Positions 47,311 through 60,735 are shown, counted from the first letter of the stretch. The stretch is 64,000 bases of DNA from Phytoseiulus persimilis (GCA_037576195.1 CM075101.1:47802001-47866000); one strand, 5' to 3'. Notes: generated by a model from the sequence alone, not told the origin. Translations and numbers: made by a program.

Positions 47311-48254
47311 AGTTCTGTCACTCGCGATTCTGAGCTCTATGGGAGGGTCCCAGGAGGATCCGCGATGTGGGGATGCCAGGGCGAACCATGGAATAGAGCA
47401 GTGGATGGGAGGCGCTTTGTGGCTTTCGTGGCTAAACGGGAACTCCCTGCCCCTGCTGATGTCTTTCAAGAACAGGAAAGCTCCGCTGTTTCGACGGAGT
47501 CAGCGCTGCGGAAAAGTTCTGCGAAGTCGTGAGCCGATAGTCGACACAACCGACATGAGACCAGCCAGCCGACGAGCACCGCTATCCGATTATTTTCAGC
47601 ATCCCAAGTGGTTGAGATGAATCAAACAGATCTAGTGGAATTAGGAGGGGACTTTTTATCTCTTCTTCACTCCTTTTTGACTCGATTCGACCGCCGCAGC
47701 TTGGAGTGGATGAGATGCCTCGAGGAGGAGACCTCGAGTGCCGCACGTCACACGCACGGTACAACCCGAAGACGGGTTCTTCTGACTCAGAGTTCCGCTC
47801 TCGAGATTTGGCGGCGAATCGGCTCACGGCTGCTGCAGGTACTTTGCTCCGACGACGCAAACACGGCTGGCGGGGGGACTGAGGGAACGCACTCGGGCCG
47901 AAAACTATTCCGAGAGGAGAGCAGCGAGGAGCCGCCTCCGCTCAGCACAGAGGTGTACTCTGGACGCGACAAGACCGAGGAATGTCACAGAGTAAACAAC
48001 CGAGGGGTCCGCCATATGCGGGTACGCCGTATAGAGATATATGTACACGTAGAGTTCCGGGACGAGATGGATTTGATCTGTTTGGAGAGATATACGCGTG
48101 ACGCCTCGACCGACTCGGATGATCACAAGAACTCGAGAATTGATTCCCGGCCAATAATCTCTCGGTTACCTGATTTTTTCGCTTGGTCGTGTTTCGCTAT
48201 TTCTATCATTGCCTCCTGTTCGACAAGGATCAGCGCGATTCACGGCTTGCTGCG

Positions 48255-48267
48255 CCCCCCCCCCCCC
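48255..48267 (+). repeat. Poly-C run, 13 bases
   Basis: An uninterrupted cytosine homopolymer. Confidence 0.95.
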
Positions 48268-49442
48268 TCAACCACCCGTATGCGCATATCAATTGAGACC
48301 GGGAAAAGGGATCAATGAGATGTGCGGCCCGCTTCTCGCGCAGTCGAATGATTGCTTCGTCTGTTTGGCTGTGGGCACGAAGTCAACAGGACCTACAAAT
48401 GTTTTTAGGGCTCTCCAAGGGCGGAATTCCAATCAGCCAAGGACCGTGGGCAGCGTTGGTTGGGGGCATCCTACAATCAATCCGCATCATCAACTGTTTC
48501 TCGCGACAGTTTCAATCTTGAATCTCATTCAAGACCCCTGATCACGCTGACTAAGAATGTGTCCTTGAGGGAGCTCAACGTCGGCTCCCAGACATCGATA
48601 TCTCCGCCAAGGAGTCGCGGGATGGGAGGCGGTACCGCGATAACAGACCAGAGATAATTTGACACAGCACGGAACGCCAATCAGCTTCGAAGCGGAGGTG
48701 TCGGGACATCCGAAGCCTGCGGAGGCGGCAATCAATCCACTACAAATGCGAGATCGTGTCGGTGTTCACGGAGCAGAGTACAGCAACGCTCTGCTGGACC
48801 AAGTCTCTCTTTCCTCCCAACGGGCTGACGTGCCGAGGCTCAGAGTGCCCTCCCCATACGTTTCTTCTTCGCCAGCGATCGTGCAAAGTTTAATATTTGC
48901 ACAAGAGGTTTCTTCCGCCGTAACGAGCCACAATGGAATCCAGTGCCGACGGTTCCCCGCCGGATTTCAGAGAACTGGTTCGAAAGGAATCGAAAACGAA
49001 CCTTGAGGCGAGGCGGGGCGGACTCGGGTCTCTTTGTTCCTGAAATCCTCCCAGATGTTGATTGGCACAGTTCCCGGTCGCACCGCGCGCTGACCTCGTG
49101 CCCCCGTTCTCGCTGCTAGTCGGAACTTTCCACTTATTCTGCGGCGCATATGCTTCCGAAATAGATTGAGATTTCCACGGGCTCGGGAAATCGGGGGCGG
49201 TCGATGTTTGACACGGGCCAAGTTGAATTTCGCCCCTGGAACTCATTGTTGCGGGGCCACATCTGGATCATGCATCCCGCTCGTGCGGTTTCTGGATATT
49301 CATGAGCGACAACAACGGCAACGAGTGAGGAACTTTGATCTCCGCAGACACACGACTCTCTTAGAGGCATTGTGTTAGGGCCCGCGCCGAGCACTTCCCT
49401 CCAGATCTGACGTAGCTCGCAACTTCCGGCGAGAGTGGGAAT

Positions 49443-49470
<28 letters not shown>
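49443..49470 (+). repeat. Poly-C run, 28 bases
   Basis: Twenty-eight consecutive cytosines, by far the longest homopolymer in the window. Such runs are hard to sequence, so the true length is uncertain. Confidence 0.95.
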
Positions 49471-49473
<3 letters not shown>

Positions 49474-52400
49474 CTGCCCCCCACCCTCCCGAACCGAGTG
49501 GTCCGGAGGAAAACCGGAGAAAGGGTGAAAGCAGCAGACCGCGTTGCATCAAATCATCTTCCGTCCCATGAATGAACTCCGTCCGTGATGGGGTGATTCT
49601 CCCCGGACATCAAAGAGTCGCGTTCATCCCCTTTTTCGGATGATGCCCGACTAGCGACTCGTATGAATCACTGGGCTCATGAATTAATACTGATGGCAAT
49701 TATACCGCTCGGTGTAGCGTGGATGAACAAGCACACTTGGCCGTCGCATGGCCTTCGTCCTGTGATTGGTGTTCTCCGAGCACGATGCGACGCGGAGACT
49801 CCTTGTTGACCCGACCGAATGCCGCCTCTTGAGGTGGCGTACAGTGAGTGGGCGAACAAACTCACGTCGACTCGATCCCGTACAACATAGTCCGAAAAAG
49901 AGAGCGGCCGGGAAGGATAACGCTAGAGTACGATTGGCGACCATCGCACCGGTGGGCCATTAATGCGCTCCGGCTGCGAACTGGCCGGGGCGTTCGATAC
50001 TGCCGTCATTGTTTCACATTTATCGCTAACTTGACGAGTCCGTCTCCTGTGGGTGGCAGCCGCCGTTCGGAGGCGACAACGTGGTGCGCCGGAGTTCCGG
50101 TTCACGTCTAAAAGCCTGCAAACTAGGCTGAGGCCTGCGCTGCCCGCTGAACGGGTCAGTTGGTGACTGCTGGACACACATGTGTGTAGCCTTTTGATAC
50201 CAGCGTCCGACGGCTGGGAAGAGTCCCGCAGGGAAAACTGGGCGTCAGAGGCTACCGATTTTTATGGGGACGACACGGGCTTTTTGTTTTTGTTGTGGCT
50301 GCAGTCGTGGAGAGGAAGAAAACGCTGCTCGTCGGGTATAGCTCCTACCGGATTTTTGTCCGGACGCAGTTGACATGGAGCAGAGGAACAAAAGCTAGAG
50401 TGGCGATGTGATGATGTTGCCTAGGAACTATTTATATTGAGGGAGGAATTGAGAGATAACAGAGAAAGTGGCCACAGGGAACGTCCCGGCCACCAGGGAT
50501 CAGCTGAGTTCACAGACAGAGGCAGGAAAACACGGAGATCAAGGAAAATGATTCGGGAGATGGACAGGAGAAACTTTCGTTGAAACGTCACCTCGGAGCA
50601 GCGACGTCTGAGAGAGGTGGGAGCACCTGAGCGAGAGGAGGAGGACTTCGTGTGAGCCTGCGAACGCATCTATGAAGTGAAGAACGTGCGCTTTTAAACA
50701 ACCGTGGCTCTGCTCACAGTCGATGCAAAACGACGAGATACAGATCCGTCGGGACTGTGAGACCACAAGAAAATCCCGAGCGATCCTTCCTCAGGTGGAT
50801 TTTTCCGTTCCTTGGATCGACGGCTGTCTTTGCCGCAGAGTCTCCTGCCTGCTCGAACAGTCAGCTATGCCAAGGCTCGCGGGGAAACCGGTCAATATTC
50901 GCGGGAGAGGGGGCGTCTCCAGCAAGAACTATTCTTGGTGCGCCCTCGCGTTGATACTTCTGCTCCTCGGAGGCTGCTCTCCCTTTGGTGGTACCGGAAG
51001 CCTCGGGTATGAACTCTGGCGTTTCAAACCATGGGAGCCATTCTTGAAGTTGAAGGGCTCCAAGCTTCCTCTTACGCTCGACTCCTTGCTCGATTTAGCT
51101 CTGTCGCCTCCGTGATGATCCGCGTGCGCGATACGTACCGCCACAACCGCTGTACCCACTTGTTCAGAATAACGTGAATGAACCAGTTAAAGCTCTCTGT
51201 CGAGGAATCTCCCGAGGTGAGCTGGCATGTGATGCTGTTGTGATCCGCGGAGGAGTCGATATCATCGATTGGACAATGTGTCAGAGACACTCACACGCAG
51301 AAGCTGGCCAGAGCGATGCTGAATTAGCGGCACATGACGCCTGACTCCGAATCTACAGGAAACGATCGGGGGGAGGGGGCAGCGGGGCCAGAAGCCCGCG
51401 GATCATTCTAATTCTCCAGACGTACGAGAAGTATCTCAGGATCATTAGATACTCGGACAGCTCTTGTGCCTGGGGCGGATGGGAGACGACGGCTTCCGGA
51501 AGAGACACTAATGAAAAATGCTATTTCCTCTCGACGAACGAGAATCGAGTTCACAATTCGAGATGGCCGTCCCTGAAGCTGTTCCCGGCAGAGTCGATGG
51601 AGCCGTGGGCACGAAGCGCGTGCCGGCACGGAACACCCCGGCCTTTCAGTCAGACTGAGCGTCTCTCAGTCCTCCTGTTCAGAGTTCCAGAGCTTCAGTT
51701 AACGGTTTCAGCAAGGAAACAAATCGTCGTTTCGAAAAGAACTCACGCTGAAGAGATGCGACAAGTAAGCCGGAATAGAACAACATCCGACGTTCCACTC
51801 GCCTTTCAATTCTTCTTCTGTCGAGGTCGCTCTTTTAAGAAGCTTCCGATACAACAGGTGGAAAGCACGAAAATCATTTGCATTATATTGCTTCGGCTGC
51901 GGAGCGGCAGTTTGAGGAGAAAAGAGACGGGGCGAAATAAACATCCGGACATGTTTCAGCCGAAGCTCCTCGAAGCGAAACTCCCGTACGAATAAGTGCA
52001 GCGCAAGTGGACAAAGTATTGCCTGAGCTGAAAGGAAGACGGGAGTCGGTTTTTACATCTGATCATGCTAATAAAACACTTCCCTATTTGTTCCTCCCAC
52101 GAAGCGTCTCCGGTCCGAATGTGAATTCTCAGCCAGTTCGTGTTCAACCCGATCGATCCACCGGTTCCTATAAGGTACGTCCTATCTCTTTGTGGACGTT
52201 TTTATGTGTTTCTGCGCTCATATGCTCGTCATGACTGATCCCGAGGCCACAACTCGAGAGCTCAGCGGCCTACTGAACGCCGCGCAGCTGCTCCCACCCA
52301 CCCTTGCATTGACTGAGTGAAATTCGAGGAGAGTTGAAAATTCAGCTTCGCGTAATCCCGGAGCTACATCACCGAATGGTCCGGAAATTCCGAACGATGG

Positions 52401-54465
52401 AGCCTCACGTTTCAGAGCTCCTCGATCGACGGGGTTCGAGTCGCCGTCTCCTCCACGGATACCTTCCCCCCGGAGGTCAGTTCATCTTCGTTCGAGTGCC
52501 CTGTTGATCCTGACCGAGCCCGTGTTTCCTTATGTGTGCTTGGGAGCCACTTCCCGTGTAGCAACGATTGTAGCTGAAGTTTCGTCGAGAACATTCGTCC
52601 TCCGGGGAACATAAGACGTGTCGACGTCACGGCTGTTGTGTTCTCGCGTTCGACGTTGTGTTTCCTTCCGGCGGACGTCTGACGTAGACCATTTCGTGGC
52701 CGAACTGCACGATCTACTCGCTCGCTCGCTCTCACGACGCTCAGGAGGGACTGTTCGTCGAGCTGGCTCCGCGGCCCTCCCATTGCGATTTTTTTCTCCT
52801 TCATTTGAGGTGCGCCAGAACGCTTGTAGCGCCTTCCGAGCCTTGGAAATCCTTTCTTCTCCAAAACGGGGTTCAAAACGCTGCGAGACTTTTCACTTTC
52901 CGATTAGACATTGTCCGGACCTTGGGCCCCGGTTCGTTCCGGAATTCGCAACCGGAGACTCGAGGCTTCCAACCGCTCCGTCGCCAGCAGTTTCGAAACC
53001 TGATATACGTATCTCGACTGGGACGGGGAGAATCAGCGGAAATGAACAAGAAAATCCTCGGGCAAGTTGCAGGTCGCGGTTGATGGCCCGATCATTATTG
53101 TTGGGAATGGACTCGCACGCCGATATGCGGACTCTGTTCTCGTTTCGCCGAACGAATAGACCCACGTAACGGTGGAAATAGAGAGTCCCAGTTGCCAGCT
53201 CCCTCTGCGGTTTTGGAACGATGCCAGCAGTGATTCTAGGCGACGGACGGAGCGGCTGCGAATGGAAAAATCGAAAAGGGAGGGCGACGTCAAGAGCTTC
53301 TTTTGTCCAACTAGTATCAAGAAGCCGTGAGCGCACTCCGGTTTGGCGGCGTTCTGTCTTTTGTGAGGCAGCATGCTCAATCTGCGTCGTTGTCGACGGG
53401 GCACTTTTTTCGGGAAGAGCTACGGGGGCCTCGAGAGAGACCTCGGGCGACTCCTTATTCGCGGTTCTTTCTCTGGTCGTCTCCTGGCTGGGAATACATT
53501 CCCGAGCGTGGAATCGAGTGTCTCTCCGGAAAATTCTCGAGGCTCAGGCCCCGAAACTGTCCGGATTCCTCCCGGAAGTCTCGGATCGCAACCATGAGCA
53601 GGCCGAGGCTCGCTCGAGCCGATGACGTCGGGAGTCGCCGGGTGAACCAACGATCGAGGAAGCTGTGAGGGGCGTCACCGCGTCTGCGGCATCGAAGAGG
53701 AACTTTCGGGCCACGCCCTCCTCTACAGTCATTGACTGCGAATACGTTTCATAACAACGCGCCGGCGAGCGGGCTTCACGGCCGTTTGGGAATAAGGCTT
53801 CAGCGCCATGCGACAACGACGAGCTCCGTTCGATGAAGCTTCGTCGCAAACGAAGGAACCCCACGAACCGTATTTACGGAAACGAGGATCACAACAACGG
53901 AAGTCGCGATGGTGTTTTTTCTTTATCCGGCATCGTCATTGAATCTCAGCTGTTCATACTGGAGCATACAGAATACACTGCGAGCGCAGTGGTTTCGTCT
54001 GGAGGGATTCTTCTCACGTCGACTTCTCAACGATGGCGTCATTTTTGTTCTCTCGTTGCTCGATCATTCGAAACGATACGGGCGGGGAGCCCGATGGGGA
54101 AACAATCGAGAAAGCGTGTAGACGGGCTCGAGCTCGCTGCCGAGTGGTCGGAACAGTTTCGGCAGGGATGCAACGACTGTCGGAGCGGCTTCTACGGTCT
54201 CCTCGTTGCGAAAAATTGTGACTGGAGCTTTACGTGCCTCGTTTCCGAGACAGGAAGGTCCATTTCGAGCAGGCAGTGTCGAGCGATCGGTGGAAATGGC
54301 CGAATTTCGGATAATGTTCTTCTCCTGTTTTCAAACCTTCCTTCGTGTGAACCCGTCTTCCGTGCTTTCCAAGATTATCCCTCACTTGAAGCTCCAACAA
54401 CTTACTTTCGAGGATACTGTTACTCCCGCGATTTTTCCAGTCAAGTTCGGTCAAGTCCATTTTTA

Positions 54466-54481
54466 GGGGGGGGGGGGGGGG
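54466..54481 (+). repeat. Poly-G run, 16 bases
   Basis: An uninterrupted guanine homopolymer inside an otherwise open plus-strand frame. Confidence 0.95.
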
Positions 54482-54497
54482 CAATAGTCACGGAATC

Positions 54498-54893
54498 TCA
54501 CCCCTGTGACGCTCCGCCTCGGAGACACGATGAGCCTGGATTCACAGGGAAGGGGGAAAACGTCCCGACGTATTCCGGGAGAAAAAGCTCGCTCGGAAGC
54601 CCAGAGTTCTCACGACTCAAACCCGCTCCGAGAACCAGATACCTGATCTGAGGACTGATGATAACCGAGAGGAACACAGGTGGCGCGTCCCTGTGATGCT
54701 TGCGTTGAGGGCATCGCAAGCAACCGCAGAATACTTCGATCGAGAGGGAAACGAGAATGGAGATGCCTGCTGGAAGAGCGCTGTTGCTCGTCATGGAGTG
54801 GGGAGTTAACTGAGACGTTGTCACGACCATCGACGGCATCGTCGACGGATGATACCACAAGCCGATGGTTATGACCGACAGGGCTATCAACAT
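54498..54893 (-). CDS. Unidentified membrane-protein-like open frame (two hydrophobic segments)
   Basis: The minus frame from 54893 encodes a hydrophobic segment (MLIALSVITIGLWYHP), about 30 polar residues, then a second one (ALPAGISILVSLSIEVF) ending in a Cys- and Arg-rich CGCLRCPQRKHHRD. A TM, short loop, TM and cysteine-rich turn resembles the first half of four-TM proteins such as tetraspanins, but no CCG or other diagnostic motif is present, so this is only a resemblance. The frame is open for a few codons upstream of the ATG and the splice sites are unclear. The last third is probably not coding. Confidence 0.2.
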   Translation of the reverse strand: MLIALSVITIGLWYHPSTMPSMVVTTSQLTPHSMTSNSALPAGISILVSLSIEVFCGCLRCPQRKHHRDAPPVFLSVIISPQIRYLVLGAGLSRENSGLPSELFLPEYVGTFSPFPVNPGSSCLRGGASQG

Positions 54894-57314
54894 GACGACC
54901 CGGCCAACAGAACGACAAAACGCTCAACCGCACGGGAGAACCTCTCAATGTTTGGTCGTCGTCCGCTGGCCGTCTGCTCTCACAGAACTAAATTAATGGA
55001 CAATTTTGCAGTTGCTGCTGTTCAGGAAGTAAGTTGTTTGCTTCAGTTTCTGCTGGTACAGCTGAGTCCTGCTCGGTAGACCGGAAGCCCGACGAACTCG
55101 TTGGCGGCGTGCCCGTACCTGCGGTGGCCACCGTCGAAGTCTTAATGAGTTGGGCTCTTCTAGTTTTCTTACTCTGTATACAGTGGCGGTCGACCGCCGG
55201 CCCGGTCGCGGGGAACCTCTCGCTCCTCGCGCGATGTTCCCGGCATTGATTCGGCGCCCGCTTGCGGGACAAAACGAGTGGCGACGACAAACAAAGCCTA
55301 ATTGGTCACCGCGGGTGGGAACTTCTATTACGTCATGAGCGAGATGGTCCATGAAAACAGCCTGCTCCGTTGATGCAGCGCGCGGTGCGCGAATCTACTT
55401 TCTTGTATCGAGGCAAGTGTCACCAGAGACGCTGTGCCCCGGTCAATGTTTCAGTTGTCGCTCGCGTAACATCGAGCTTAACGTTTCCGTCCCTCAGGGC
55501 ACAGAGATCAGGGGGCGCGGAACCGGAGTTGAAGTTGTCTGATGCCCTGACCACAATGAAGATTCGATTCGTCCCGGAAATAGAACCTCACCGTAAGGAC
55601 ATCACGAGCGCGGAGCAGAAGCTACACGACGTCAGAGATGAGGTTCGGGCCCTCCGCAACACTGCAAAACGATTTTGAGTCGTTTTGGGGACGGAATCGA
55701 ACCTCCGAGAGCTCAAGGTGGTGCGGAGCCGGGAGAGGAGGGAGAGAGCGCGAATCAGGAATGGAGTTCTGCCAACTCCAGAACATGAATGGCTGATGAA
55801 GCCGGGTGGTTCATTAGGATCTCCTTCCGTGTAACCATTCGCACGAAAAAGCGAAACGAGAGAAGATATCTGAGATGTCGCTCCTCTGATTAATGCTACG
55901 GCACTACTCTCGGGAGGGTTTGTTCGATGCGAAACAAAAGATGTCGACGACGCGCCACGCTGTCCATCTTCGAAGCCTTCCCTAATCCGCACTGCAGCTC
56001 GTGAGGCCGTCATCTCCCGATGGATCATTGATTCGACCTTTCACAGCGGCCGACTCCTCTGAAGTAATTTCCATAATTCCCCCTCCTTCGAAAATGAAAA
56101 ACGAGAAAGCTGTCTCGAGTCGGCTGTTGCCTTCCATCTTGGCACTAGGAATGGCAACGAGGAAACGGAGGAGTTGAATGGCGAAATTCGATGATGTCGT
56201 TCTTCCTGAAACCTTGACTTGGAAGTTATCTGCATGGCGTGTTCGCCGCACCTTGGGGTGCCCTCACGATCCTTTCACCAATGTGATAGCATCAAGGAGA
56301 CATGACCTCGGTGGATAATTCCGGAAATCCTGGTCGATCCTTTGGGGGCGAGCGGAGGTGGGGCTGGGCTCATTTCGGCCTTACGCCCCAGGTGCGACTT
56401 GGGCCCGAAAAGGTACAAGCTGTCGATGGACGGATCATCGTCGTTTCAATTCCTAGCGGAATCGGATTTACGGTAGACCGAACGAAATATTGGAACTCAT
56501 TGTGGGTGATTGGAACGGGAAACGAGATAACAGGATAAATTGGCTTGAAACTGCGACCGGGGTCCTCCAAACCTGACAGGACAACCGCTACTACGGACGC
56601 ACGAACCAACTCAGAGTCGCAAGAAACGGGCCTTATCTTGACGAGACCTCTCCTCTTCGGGATGTTCCCTCTGAACCCGATCTTGAACACCTGTTGCTCT
56701 CCCAGGATGACATGGGAGCGCCGTTCTGGAGTCTGAAATTTTCAGCGTCTCTGGTCAAATGAATAGTCTCAGGAATGAAATGCCGAGCCTCCTGATCCCG
56801 TCGAGGGATGTTCCGGCCTTCGTTCGCCGCGGACCGAGATAATCACAGGCGGCTGAGCTTTTGAAAACCTTTCCAGGAGATTCCGGGGGGAGCCGGGGCC
56901 GGGTTTCAAACGAGGAGGACCTCCCAGCTGATCAGGGGTCCGACGATCCGCGGAGAGTGAGCTCTTCTGCATCGACAATCGATGCTGGCATTATTTCCCG
57001 TCGTTGCGCAGCTTTCGCTCTCGTCAGACAGGCCGCCTCCAAGACCCCGGCGCATGATCTTCTGCAATCACAGCTCAACGCGTCTTCCCGGTGAGGAGTC
57101 TCGGTTCCTCTGGAAACCCCGAGCTCGACCCGAGCATCTCACAGACGAATGGTTTCGGATCGCCTCCAAGCAATAAGTTTTGTTTCGGGAGGCTCTGCTC
57201 CGCTTTTGGAGCGTCGCTGTTGAATGTTCTGGCTCCCCAGGTCGGGTGCGGGAGTTGCCTCGAGGAAAGTTGCATAAAAACCGCCGTCTTCATGAGCCGG
57301 CTCAATCAATGCAG

Positions 57315-57536
57315 GCGTTCCCGTTGAACGCGGTCACAACACTGTCTATTTCTGGCAACGAACACACAGTCATAACTTTCGTTGGCTCCGGGATTCTTGC
57401 GATGCTTGTTGCCGTAATGATTCCAATTTCCCGGCCTTGCATCGACTTCTCTCGGAATCCAAAACGATACGCACGAACAGAAGCCCCGAATCCGGAAAGG
57501 GAAACGAGTCCTGCGCCCGATGTGCGCGAACATTGA
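57315..57536 (+). CDS. Candidate last exon of an unidentified membrane protein
   Basis: After an acceptor-like tcaatcaatgcag, a frame of 73 codons encodes one clear hydrophobic helix (TVITFVGSGILAMLVAVMIP), a basic boundary (SRNPKRYARTE) and a polar tail ending DVREH and TGA. One helix plus a charged tail and stop is what the final exon of a multi-pass or single-pass protein looks like. I cannot name the family. It enters in phase 0, so it does not directly follow the last SLC18-like exon, which leaves in phase 1. Minus-strand frames overlap, so chance is possible. Confidence 0.28.
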   Translation, partial: AFPLNAVTTLSISGNEHTVITFVGSGILAMLVAVMIPISRPCIDFSRNPKRYARTEAPNPERETSPAPDVREH

Positions 57537-60511
57537 GCTCTGCTTCTCCGTGGAGGAAAAAATCGGAGGAAAACAGCCAAATTCGAGTTCCTACCATCCT
57601 TCAGCCAACACCGTAACAACCTCGACTGGCTTGTTGGTTACAGCAGCCGACCGCCTGCCTCTCGATCTATCATAAAAGGCAAGCGGTGTCTGCGGTGTGG
57701 CTCCTACAGGAACACGCGAGTGAAAGGGCGGACGACTCTTCCATTGAATTGAGAGTGCTCGCAGGCGAAAAACGCCGCCAAGCTGACTGCGTTCGCTCAC
57801 ATGTTTTCCAGCTCATCCTTGGGGAAACGTGGATGGATTCATGAATGCATGGTCGTCCCTCCATTCGCCTCTTGGGCAGCGTGAGCGGGATCATTCGGTG
57901 ACAGTTGACGCTTCTTGAGCCGGAATATCCAGGGAGGTTCTCTCCAACAAGAGAAGGAGGGGGGGATTCGAAGGTCAAACGCGAGAACGCATCTGCCATC
58001 AAACGGCCCGCTCGGCCGTTGGTAAGTTCGTTAAATATCTTCCTGAAATAGCGAACGAGTGATTCAAGTCTGTGCGCTCTCCAGTGAACTCAACGAACAC
58101 TGAGAAACTAGGCCCTTGAGAGCAGATATAGCCGACGCAGGGTTTGCCCGGGCTTTTGTTGTTACCGCGGAGGGCGTAACCACCAGGGAGGGAACATTGT
58201 TCATGCTAGGCGGATGCTTTGCTCAACGCTTCAAATTGATTCCATGAAAGCGAGTGATCTCAGGAATTGCCCCTCGGTGTCGAGCACGCAGCGACGAGAG
58301 GTTTGAAGAAAGACGCGACCATATTTCGCGATCCTTCTCGGATCCTCTGTTCCGATCTCTACGAGGGACTCAGCGGGCCGGCGCCAGTTCCGGTGGATGA
58401 GCTGAATTCGATCCACATTGTGCCGGTCTTCTCAAGGGTCTTAAAAGCTCAGTTGGGGATCCCACAGCATCGCGACGAGATCCGTTGCGGTTTGCTAAGC
58501 TCGAGCGCGGTGTGATGTTGCAAAAAAAGTAAGCGATCCCAATGATGATGACGTTTGCGCCCGGAAATGAGAGAACACGTCGTTTACGTTGCCGACTGCG
58601 AGTTCACGCCCGCTAGTAAGCAGTCGGCGTACATTAGGCGGGTCTACCAACAGGCACGCTCACAAACGGAGATTTTTATGCTCGACTATCAGTCGTTCCG
58701 GGAGTTTGCACATGTGTCCCATCATCCGGAGCTGGTTGTTATTTCCTGAAATGAATCCGGTCGCAAAGCGGCACCCAGCCGGGGCTTTGAGCCGCAACTT
58801 CTAATGCCCCCGATTCATGCGATCTGAAACACCACGAAGAGCGAAAACCCGAGGCGAACTATCCAATTAGAGTCGAGGGCCCGCTCCCCGACGGGTCTTG
58901 AGATATCCTGGGTGTTTGCGGAGCCCTCAAGGCTCGAAATTACCCTTCTCAACCTTGAGTGACGGAACCAGATGAATAATGATCGACTAAGAACTGACTG
59001 AAAACGGCTCGTCCTTGGTATTGAATTTCACCCCTATCAGTGTGAAGTACCATAGCTCGAGCCCTCCGTTGCGAAGACGAAACCCATATCTGGGCTGATT
59101 CTTAATCATCCTGCATCCAGAAAGGGAGAGATGAGCCCGCTCCGAGTAATTTGACGCTGGAGATGTTAATGAGCCTTTGCCGCCTCGGCCATTACGGCTC
59201 CTGCTCCTTGTACGGTTCGTATATCGCTCCATCGATCAATGAGGGCTAAATTTAGATTTGGACATCGCTTTTGCGGCTCAGTGGGGCCGACATAAATGGA
59301 ACGTCCACGCGAGAACGTTGCGAGGTGCCCGAGCTGACGTTGTTCCCACAGATCGCGTTGCCGCGTAACTAGAACGTACAACGACAAGTCAGCCAAACAT
59401 TCTTTCGTTTAGTCAACTGGATACCTTGCACGCATTGGGCTCGCCCCATACACGTGTATGCCCTGCGGATCTCGCTCCTTGAGTCGAAGATGCTAGCATG
59501 CAAGCATAACAAGGAATCATTCGACACTATCTATCAACTCGACAGCCAGGTCTCGGAGAAGCTCGCACAGCTCCGGAAAATAAGTTTTCAGGTGACCGCG
59601 GATCTCGATTGAAAAACTGTGATCAACCGCAATCGAGTCAAAGAGGTGTGATATGCGGGAATGAGAATTTCGACAGAGTTTGCCACGAGTCAATCTGGGA
59701 AGTCAGAGCCGAGACTTGTGATTGACGACCTGAGCCGATTCGAACCAGGCAGAGATTCTCCATATTTCCGTGATTACGGTCGAGGGTTCTCATAGATTCC
59801 TCCGCCAATGAGCAGTCAGCCAAGGACATCTCTTCAAAACTCGTATTCAGCATGCTGCTGGTAATCGCAACACACAGAGTACTTGATTAAAGGAATTATC
59901 TCGTACATTGCAACGATCAGGTGCTCTCTGAAGAGGAGCGATTCGACCCGGGCATCATAGCCTTCAGAACGATTTCTGACCGGAAGCAATTGCAGTGCTT
60001 CTCTGATCAGACCCGCTACCCCAGCCGTTCGTTTCCTCGATGACGTTCGGTCTTTCTGGCGCTGCGATGTTGAGTTCATAAGGAGCCGCTAGAGAGCGTT
60101 GCATCGATTCGAAATAGGAAGTTGCTTGAAGCTTCGAATCTCCATTGTCATTCTACCCCACAGGTAACGCAATGGGCGGCTCCGCTCTCCCACGCTGGGC
60201 AGAACCTGAAATCTGCGTGTTCGAGGAGCGTTTATTCTTCCAAATGTGTTCTGATCCTTGCCAAGGTCCAAGGGTCTCGGTGCATCTGGGTGAAGCCCTC
60301 CGCCCCGTTATTTTTCAATAGCAGACGCCAATCATTCTCCTCCCTCGATCTCAGCTGGAGCGAAAACCAAGACTTTCCCAGCTCGGTTATCGGACGTGAA
60401 CCTTTCGAATTTACGAACAGCCATAGCTGTACTTGAATTCAGGGAAATCACTGTCCACGGAAAGATGTTCGAGCTTTATTGCGTGAGGAATCGAAGAGCC
60501 CACATTCAAAA
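57537..60511. other. Unique DNA, nothing recognised
   Basis: No repeat, RNA gene or convincing exon. Open frames are short and overlap on both strands. Confidence 0.5.
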
Positions 60512-60513
60512 TA

Positions 60514-60735
60514 CAGGGTGGTCATCGTAAGTCGGGAACTTTCTTACCCTCTCTTCTTCTGCTCATAACTCGGTGAAAAATGGTCGGATTCTGGAAAATC
60601 TTTTTGCGTTCGATAGCTGGAAGGACTCGTCGAATTTCGTAAATCGGTAGAAAATTTAAATTTTTAAATCGGCCTAAAAATTGCAATTTTTTTTTCAACT
60701 TTTCTCAAAAAACTGATCGACAAACTTCTAAAGTC
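60514..60735 (+). repeat. Left arm of the foldback MITE
   Basis: It pairs with 61035-61255. It contains shared blocks such as ctcataactcggtgaaaaat and aactgatcgacaaacttcta, with an A/T-rich inner part where the arms differ most. Confidence 0.92.

Larger units (their letters stand above)
45585..57314. other. Unique DNA, no gene recognised with confidence
   Basis: It contains a TC microsatellite, long homopolymer C and G runs, and several long but motif-free open frames (47608-48318 plus, 236 codons; 52618-53169 plus, 183 codons; 53833-54651 plus, 272 codons; 52876-52412 minus, 154 codons with an acidic end). The 272-codon frame reads through a 16-base poly-G run, which argues against it being one exon. 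One hydrophobic minus-strand frame is listed separately. Confidence 0.4.

Noticed and set aside
53833-54651. 272-codon plus-strand gene
   Set aside because: It reads through a 16-base poly-G run, lacks recognisable motifs and is crossed by other open frames. Kept only as part of a statistical observation.
59730-59750. Third tRNA-like B box (gattcgaacc)
   Set aside because: No A box at the right spacing and no stems.
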